DNA of 64,000 nucleotides from Nesterenkonia lacusekhoensis (GTDB lineage Bacteria > Actinomycetota > Actinomycetes > Actinomycetales > Micrococcaceae). The DNA is taken from contig NZ_JAGINX010000001.1 in assembly GCF_017876395.1 (NCBI RefSeq), forward strand, positions 1,798,001-1,862,000, read 5' to 3'. Shown piece by piece: positions 58,964 through 64,000 of this stretch; the stretch's first letter is position 1; every line of letters starts with the position of its first letter. Under the pieces are notes generated by a model, which made no database searches, was not told the origin of the DNA, and saw nothing but the letters and a program-made list of their open reading frames with translations. A program made the translations under genes and the position numbers.

Positions 58964-60514
58964 GTGACTCTATTCTCTCTCGTCGCCACCCATTCGGATC
59001 TCGATCTCGAGACCGTGGGAACCCTCAGCTCAGGAGCGGCCGTTGTGGCCGGTTCTGTCGATGTGCCTGCCGTGACGCTGGCGACCTGCAACCGGCTCGA
59101 GATCTATGCCGAGGCCCCCTCGGACCGCCCGGATGACGTCGACTCCGCCCGCGAGCAGCTCATCGACGCTGTGGCCGAGTCCTCCGGACTCACCCGCGAG
59201 ACCATCGCCTCCTCCTTCCGCACCCTGGTGGAGGACGACGCCGTCAGCCACCTCTTCGAAGTCGGGGCCGGACTGGACTCCGCAGTCATCGGCGAGCGCG
59301 AGATCGCCGGCCAGGTGCGCAAATCCCTGGCAGAGGCGCAGAGCGCAGGAACGGTCTCCGGCAACCTGACCAAGCTCTTCGAGACCGCCACCCGCACGGC
59401 CAAGGACGTGGGCACCCGCACAGCGCTGGGATCCCGCGGCCGGTCCATCGTCTCGGTGGCCCTGGACATCGCCGGGGATATGCGCGGCGACGCCGCTGAG
59501 TTCTACCAGGGCGCCTCAGTGGTGCTCATCGGCACCGGCGCCTATGCCGGCACGTCACTGGCCCAGCTGGTGGAGCGCGGGGTCGGCGAGGTCGCTGTCT
59601 TCTCCGGCTCCGGCCGCGCCGAAGAGTTCGTGGCCCAGCGCGCTGAGGCCCTCCAGGCCCAGGACCGCATCCGCCCCCTGGCCATGGAGGATCTGGGCCA
59701 GGCCTTCCGCAGCGCCGATGTGGTCATCGGCTGTTCCGGCGGCAACCGTCAGATCACCGCCGGAGAGATCCGCACTCTGGCCGGGCTGGGCCAGCCCGCC
59801 GAGCAGGGTGGACGCACCGCTCCCCTGACTGTGGTGGACCTGGCGCTCTCCCATGACTTCACCCCGGAGGTCGCTGACCTCGACGGCGTCGAGCTGATCA
59901 CGCTGGAGTCGGTGAAGATGGCCGCCCCAGCCGAGACCGAAGGGTCTGTGGACGAGGCACGCGCCGTCGTCGCCGATTCGGTCCAGCAGTACCTGACGCA
60001 GCGCCGTGAGCGCAGCGCCGATGACGCCATCGTGGCCCTGCGCCAGCACACTCAGCAGGTCCTGGATGAGGAGATGGCCAAGGTCCGCAAGCACCACGGC
60101 TGCACCGGCGCCTCCGAGGAGGTCGAGTTCGCCGTCCGGAAGATCGTCCGGAAGCTGCTTCATACCCCCACTGTCCGCGCCCGGGAGCTGGCCGCCGAAG
60201 GTCGCACTGAGGACTACGTGAAGGCTTTGGAGGACGTCTTCGGCCTGGAGATCGCTCCGCGGGACCAGGCCGCTGCCGAGGACTCCGAGCGCCGGGCCCC
60301 GGCCAAGCGTCGCCGCGCCGAGGACTTCTCCCCCGCCGAGCTGGCCCAGATGGCTGCCTACCTGCGGCAGGTCCCCAGCGGTGGATTCTGCCGGCACCAC
60401 CGCCCCGGAGACTTCCACGTGGAGCGGCTGGACGCCGTGCGCCACATCCAGCCCGCCGAGGTGCCTCAGGCCAACGGCCAGCCGGTGACCCGCTTGGACC
60501 GCGGCGCGGCGTAG
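58964..60514 (+). CDS. hemA: Glutamyl-tRNA reductase
   Basis: 516 residues from the GTG at 58964 (TLFSLVATHSDLDLETVGTL), the usual family start. It reduces glutamyl-tRNA(Glu) to glutamate-1-semialdehyde with NADPH. The catalytic Cys lies in LATCNRLEIYAE (about 47), the His/Glu region in VGAGLDSAVIGEREIAGQVRKS, and the NADPH-binding loop in VVLIGTGAYAGTSLAQL. The C-terminal dimerisation helix contains LRQHTQQVLDEEMAKVRK. An extra C-terminal tail of about 70 residues (PSGGFCRHHRPGDFHVERLD) is unusual. The 3' end overlaps the convergent racemase gene by 49 bp. Confidence 0.95.
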   Translation: MTLFSLVATHSDLDLETVGTLSSGAAVVAGSVDVPAVTLATCNRLEIYAEAPSDRPDDVDSAREQLIDAVAESSGLTRETIASSFRTLVEDDAVSHLFEVGAGLDSAVIGEREIAGQVRKSLAEAQSAGTVSGNLTKLFETATRTAKDVGTRTALGSRGRSIVSVALDIAGDMRGDAAEFYQGASVVLIGTGAYAGTSLAQLVERGVGEVAVFSGSGRAEEFVAQRAEALQAQDRIRPLAMEDLGQAFRSADVVIGCSGGNRQITAGEIRTLAGLGQPAEQGGRTAPLTVVDLALSHDFTPEVADLDGVELITLESVKMAAPAETEGSVDEARAVVADSVQQYLTQRRERSADDAIVALRQHTQQVLDEEMAKVRKHHGCTGASEEVEFAVRKIVRKLLHTPTVRARELAAEGRTEDYVKALEDVFGLEIAPRDQAAAEDSERRAPAKRRRAEDFSPAELAQMAAYLRQVPSGGFCRHHRPGDFHVERLDAVRHIQPAEVPQANGQPVTRLDRGAA

Positions 60515-61184
60515 GTCCGCACCTTCGAGGTCTCCAGCCCCAGGCTGACCAGAGACTCAGCCAGCTTCACCGCGGCGGCGACGCCGTCCACCACCGGAGT
60601 GCCGGCGGCCTCGCGCACGGCCTCCTCCAGTCCGGTCATCCCGCCGCATCCGAGGATGATCACCTCTGCGCCGTCCTGCTCCACGGCCTGCTTCGCCTGT
60701 TCGGCGATGGCGCGCACGGCCGCAGCGGAGTCCTCCTCCAGCTGCAGGACCGAGAGCCCTGAGGCCCGCACGGAGGCGCAACGGCGGTCCAACCCCGCCA
60801 GCAGCAGCCGGTCCTCGATCAGTGGGACGGTGCGGTCCAACGTGGTGACCACGGAGTAGCTCCGCCCCAGCAGGGAGGCCATATGCGCCGAGGCCTCAGT
60901 GATGTCCACCACTGGTGCCGTGCGAGCTCCTGGAGACCCTCCCGGCCGTGCTCGCCGAAGCCGGCCTGGATGACGGCGTCGAAGTCCTGCCCATAGCTGG
61001 CCACCGCATCCATCACTCCGACGGCGGCCAGGTAGCTCTCCATGTTGCCCTCCACCGACTCCGCCCCGAAGCGCGGGGTCAGCGGCACGATCTCCGTTCC
61101 CTCGGCGGCGGCTCCACGGGCCTGCTGGGCGATCGCCTGGGTCATCGAGTCTGTGGTGTTGACGTTGACCACCAGTATGCGCAT
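60466..61184 (-). pseudogene. Asp/Glu (hydantoin-type) racemase, broken by a frameshift near 60915
   Basis: Two adjacent frames together make one Asp/Glu racemase of about 239 residues. The first, from the ATG at 61184 (MRILVVNVNTTDSMTQAI), runs through DAVIQAGFGEHGREGLQELA. The second continues with VVDITEASAHMASLLGRSYS and VIILGCGGMTGLEEAV (second Cys). The frame changes near 60910-60925, at CTCGCACGGCACCAGTGGTG on the minus strand: one extra base would restore the expected ..PVVDIT junction. A true 1-nt deletion or a sequencing error are both possible. The start overlaps the NCS1 transporter stop as TGATG. Confidence 0.8.
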
Positions 61185-62623
61185 CAGGAACCTGCTCTCT
61201 CTTCGACGTGTGGGCGGGGCGCAGTGTCCTGCGCCGGCGGCTCGACCTCCTGCGACCCAGCCTCCTCCGAGACCGTCTCCTGCGGGCCCGTCTCCTGCGG
61301 ACGGAACCGCGCGGCTCCGGACCACTTTCTCATCAGCAGCCAGTAGACCGCCGCGGCCGGCATCAGACTGATGTACCAGCCCACATCGGAGAAGGGTGCG
61401 GCACAGAGCACTCCGACTGCGACTGCGATCACCGCGGCCCAGTTGACTCCACGCAGGGGCCCGGAAGGATCGTACAGCTCATCCAGGTGAAGCCGGCGCC
61501 GCCGGATCACGTAGTAGTCCACCACCATCACCGCGAAGATCGGCCCGAGGAAGGCTGAATAGGTCTGGACGAACACCTGGAGGCCGTCGGCGGACTCATC
61601 ACGGACCAGCAGCCACGGGAAGGTCGCCGGTGCCAGCAGGCCGACCAGCACCGCGGAGGTTCGGTACTTCATGCCGAACATTTCCATCAGCACATAGGTG
61701 GGTGGGACCACGTTGTTGAGCACGTTGGTGGTCACCTGGGCGAAGGCGATGAACAGCAGCGTGATAACCAGCAGCGGCGGGTTGTCCACGGCATCGGCGA
61801 AGACGTCGATGGGATCGACCGCGCCGGTAGCCTGAGAGACCATCAGGCCGATCAGTCCCATGAACAGGGTCACCGGCAGGATGGCCAGCGAGTAGGGGCT
61901 CACCATCACGCCCGGCCCGGAGCCGCGGGTGTGCTCGCGGGAGTAGTCCGAGACGTTGAGCATCATGGTTGCGTAGATGCCCAGGAACAGCATGGTCGCC
62001 GACCAGAAGGGAAAGCCCCAGGTCCCCTCAGTGCTCAGCGCCTCACCGAGCTCTGCGCCGTAGCGGTCGACCACGCTGAAGAACATGTAGACCAGCGCGC
62101 AGAGGATGAACACCGCTCCGATGTTCTCCAGCCATTTGATGCCCTGGAAGCCGGTGACCGAGAGGATGATCTGCAGCAGCTGGAAGAGGATGAAGAACAG
62201 CACGATGCTGCTGAAGCCGAAGAGCGTCTCGCTGACCATGTTCAGCGCGGCGGCCCCGATCCAGCTCTGGAAGCCGTACCAGAGCAGCGCCGGCAGGGCC
62301 CGGACCAGACCGGGCACTTTGGTCCCGGCGAATCCGAAGGCACTGCGCGCCTGGACGATGAAGGGGATGCCGTAGCGGTGACCGGCGGCACCGTTGATGG
62401 CCAGGCCCAGAGCGATCACCAGGCGGCCGACCGCCATGGCGACGCCGGCCTGGACCAGCGTGAGCGTCCCCACCAGCGAGGAGCCCATGGTGAAGGTGCC
62501 GATGGATACGCATCCGCCCATCCAGGTCAGGAGATATGAGGGCTTCCCCATGATCCGCATCGTCTGGGGCGCCAGGGACTCCTCCCCCAGCGCCTTCGAA
62601 CTGACAGTGGTCACGGCAGTCAT
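61184..62623 (-). CDS. NCS1-family nucleobase/hydantoin transporter
   Basis: 479 residues with twelve hydrophobic helices. Conserved parts include WMGGCVSIGTFTMGSSLVG (helix 1), QARSAFGFAGTKVPGLVRALPALLWYGFQSWIGAAALN (helix 3 region with the substrate-site Trp) and LNVSDYSREHTRGSGPGVM. VVDYYVIRRRRLHLDELY sits near the end. NCS1 carriers couple sodium or protons to uptake of cytosine, allantoin or hydantoins. The coupled racemase gene points to hydantoin or allantoin use. GAAGGG lies 8 nt before the ATG. GTTTC dyads upstream suggest repression. The C-terminus has Gln/Glu-rich short repeats. Confidence 0.9.
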   Translation of the reverse strand: MTAVTTVSSKALGEESLAPQTMRIMGKPSYLLTWMGGCVSIGTFTMGSSLVGTLTLVQAGVAMAVGRLVIALGLAINGAAGHRYGIPFIVQARSAFGFAGTKVPGLVRALPALLWYGFQSWIGAAALNMVSETLFGFSSIVLFFILFQLLQIILSVTGFQGIKWLENIGAVFILCALVYMFFSVVDRYGAELGEALSTEGTWGFPFWSATMLFLGIYATMMLNVSDYSREHTRGSGPGVMVSPYSLAILPVTLFMGLIGLMVSQATGAVDPIDVFADAVDNPPLLVITLLFIAFAQVTTNVLNNVVPPTYVLMEMFGMKYRTSAVLVGLLAPATFPWLLVRDESADGLQVFVQTYSAFLGPIFAVMVVDYYVIRRRRLHLDELYDPSGPLRGVNWAAVIAVAVGVLCAAPFSDVGWYISLMPAAAVYWLLMRKWSGAARFRPQETGPQETVSEEAGSQEVEPPAQDTAPRPHVEERAGS

Positions 62624-62638
62624 CGGCCATCCCTTCGA

Positions 62639-62657
62639 GAAACATTCGTTTCAAACG
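62639..62657. promoter_or_regulatory. Candidate operator of the NCS1-racemase operon
   Basis: Two overlapping dyads, GAAAC-ATTC-GTTTC (62639-62652) and CGTTT-C-AAACG (62647-62657), lie between the NCS1 start and a TATACC hexamer (62666-62671, minus strand) that could be its -10. Further GTTTC copies follow at 62681-62695. This placement over the likely transcript start suits a LacI/GntR-type repressor. No regulator gene is nearby. Confidence 0.45.
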
Positions 62658-62745
62658 ATCCTCAAGGTATAGGCCGACTGTTTCATCAGCGTTTCGGCGA
62701 GGAGACAGTCTCCTTACAGCAGAGCGTCTGGCTTCGGCTCAGGCA

Positions 62746-63663
62746 CTACTCCACCAGCCCCTGTTCCTGAAGCCACGCAGAGGCGACCTCCTCGGCAGAG
62801 GCCTGCTCGTCCACACTCCGGGCGTTGAGCTCCAGCAGCTCCTCCTGAGTCAGCGCGGCGCTGAGCTCCTCCAGCAGCGTTTGGGCCTGCTCATCCACGT
62901 TCTCCGAGACCAGCGGGAAGAGGTTCTGCGGCAGGATCAGCTCCTCCGGATCCTCCAACACGACCAGGTCGTTCTCCTCGATGGCCGGGTCGGCGGTGTA
63001 GATGTTGGCGATCTCAGCCTCCCCATCCAGCAGCGCGTTCAGCGTCAGCTGCCCGCCAGAGTCCTCGACGGCGAGCAGGCTGATCTCCGCGCCGTAGACC
63101 TCACTGGCGCCCTGAGGACCATAGGGCCGGGTCTCGAACTCGGAGTTGGAGACGATGGTGAGATCCTCGAGCTCGGCCAGATCTGCGATGCTCTCCAGGC
63201 CGTTCTCCTCCGCGAACTCAGCGGTCACCGTGTAGCTGTCCTGGTCGGTGGCCTCGGCCGGAGCCAGCACAGTGAGGCCCTCCGGCAGTGCGGTCTCGAG
63301 CTCAGCCTCCACCTCCTCGGAGGTGGAGGCCTCGGAGTCGCCGTCGAGGTACTGCAGCAGGTTGCCGGTGTATTCGGGGAAGACGTCGATCTCCCCCGCC
63401 TCCAGCTCCGGCATATAGACCTCGCGCTGGCCGATCTCGAACTCCCGCTCGACGTCGTACCCGGCGTCCTCGAGCACCTGGGCATAGAGCTCGGCGACGA
63501 TGGTGTTGGAGTAGTACTGCTGGGAGCCGACGACCAGCGTGCCCTCTGCCGCGCTGCCGTCCTCCTCCGAGCCGCCGCCCAGCGGGTCGTCGCTGCCGCA
63601 GGCTGTCAGCGCCAGGGCTGCGATGCCCAGACCCACCCACTCCTTGGTGAATGTTCGCATCAT
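62746..63663 (-). CDS. Osmoprotectant (glycine betaine/choline type) ABC transporter substrate-binding lipoprotein
   Basis: 305 residues with signal peptide and lipobox (ALALTACGSD). The mature protein has the OpuAC/ProX-like binding fold. GTLVVGSQQYYSNTIVAELYAQVLEDAGYDV at the start, EAGEIDVFPEYTGNLLQYL (a diagnostic family block) and GEAEIANIYTADPAIEENDLVVLEDP are clear. Compatible-solute uptake fits the acidic, salt-tolerant character of the proteins here. The ATG overlaps the permease stop (ATGA), so it is the downstream gene of an ABC operon that continues past the window. Confidence 0.9.
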   Translation of the reverse strand: MMRTFTKEWVGLGIAALALTACGSDDPLGGGSEEDGSAAEGTLVVGSQQYYSNTIVAELYAQVLEDAGYDVEREFEIGQREVYMPELEAGEIDVFPEYTGNLLQYLDGDSEASTSEEVEAELETALPEGLTVLAPAEATDQDSYTVTAEFAEENGLESIADLAELEDLTIVSNSEFETRPYGPQGASEVYGAEISLLAVEDSGGQLTLNALLDGEAEIANIYTADPAIEENDLVVLEDPEELILPQNLFPLVSENVDEQAQTLLEELSAALTQEELLELNARSVDEQASAEEVASAWLQEQGLVE

Positions 63664-64000
63664 GCATGTCCTCTCATCAGATCTCGGATGCTTCTCTGCA
63701 CAGTGCCGAAGGCTATATCCAGGACCACCGCCAAGGCGATGACCACGATGGAGGCGGCCAGCAGCAGCGGATAGTCGTAGGTGCGCAGCCCCAGGAAGAG
63801 CGGCGCTCCGAGCCCGCCTGCCCCCACATAGGCGGCCAGGATCGCCGTGCCGACCACCTGCAGCACCGCCAGGCGGATGCCGCCGATGATCAGCGGCAGC
63901 CCCAGCGGGATCTGGACGGTGAGGAGGACCTGCCAGCGGTTCATCCCCTGGGCCCGTGCGGCATCGACCACGCGGGGGTCCACCGACTCCACCCCCGAGT
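63660..64000 (-). CDS. ABC transporter permease (OpuC/OsmW type), 5' part beyond the window
   Basis: Only the C-terminal 113 or so residues are visible. The EAA-loop ARAQGMNRWQVLLTVQIPLGLPLIIGG that docks on the ATPase is clear. Transmembrane segments VGTAILAAYVGAGGLGAPL and LLLAASIVVIALAVVLDIAFG follow. The short tail is SIRDLMRGHA. It pairs with the downstream osmoprotectant-binding lipoprotein gene. The open frame continues to the window edge without a start that must be used. Confidence 0.88.
   Translation of the reverse strand, partial: SGVESVDPRVVDAARAQGMNRWQVLLTVQIPLGLPLIIGGIRLAVLQVVGTAILAAYVGAGGLGAPLFLGLRTYDYPLLLAASIVVIALAVVLDIAFGTVQRSIRDLMRGHA

Overview
The window is high-GC actinobacterial chromosome with dense genes, short intergenic gaps and many ATGA start/stop overlaps. 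Haem synthesis runs through the coproporphyrin branch (cgoX, cpfC, chdC together), recombination uses an AdnAB-like pair, and DUF6318 and UPF0182 proteins are present. The very acidic secreted and C-terminal regions and the overall gene order suggest a member of the Micrococcaceae, perhaps a salt- or alkali-tolerant one such as Nesterenkonia. That placement is inference.

Layout. 1-1155: 5' part of an IS3-family element that has cut off the end of a PKD-domain secreted-protein gene. 2050-9418: DUF6318 lipoprotein, RraA-like protein, small membrane protein, PIG-L deacetylase, HtrA protease, then a membrane coiled-coil protein with PspA. 9494-12594: pdxS and pdxT, split by a complete IS30-family element. 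12597-17740: beta-lactamase-like lipoprotein, LRV membrane protein, lipoprotein, and a divergent EamA transporter/LysR pair. 17807-17880: initiator tRNA-fMet. 17986-30354: UPF0182, PDZ-Lon protease, DUF2342 protein, ThiF-like protein, YgjP-like metallopeptidase, UvrD2-like helicase, NudC and an APH-like protein. 30460-31701: MFS transporter.

31748-40990 is the accessory region and the most interesting part. It opens with a noncoding array of about 23-bp TGCA repeats. Five fully overlapping minus-strand genes follow (order of transcription: Z1 ATPase, PD-(D/E)XK protein, MORC/MutL-like GHKL ATPase, and two proteins I cannot assign with certainty). A C5 cytosine methyltransferase and a Vsr nuclease are divergent from them. 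Together they look like a restriction-modification type defence system built round a paraMORC ATPase and a Z1 protein.

40997-48234: the adnA/adnB pair. 48344-49579: DnaQ-like exonuclease and a small membrane protein. 49696-60514: an almost complete haem pathway (hemL, hemB, hemD, hemC, cpfC, chdC, cgoX and hemE on the minus strand, hemA divergent), covering glutamyl-tRNA to haem b apart from glutamyl-tRNA synthetase. 60466-62623: a frameshifted Asp/Glu (hydantoin-type) racemase coupled to an NCS1 transporter. 62746-64000: binding protein and partial permease of an osmoprotectant ABC transporter.

Nine genes have a TANNNT hexamer 6 or 7 nt before the start codon and no Shine-Dalgarno sequence, the pattern expected of leaderless transcription. 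Every stretch longer than 300 bases contains a gene. No rRNA or CRISPR array was seen.
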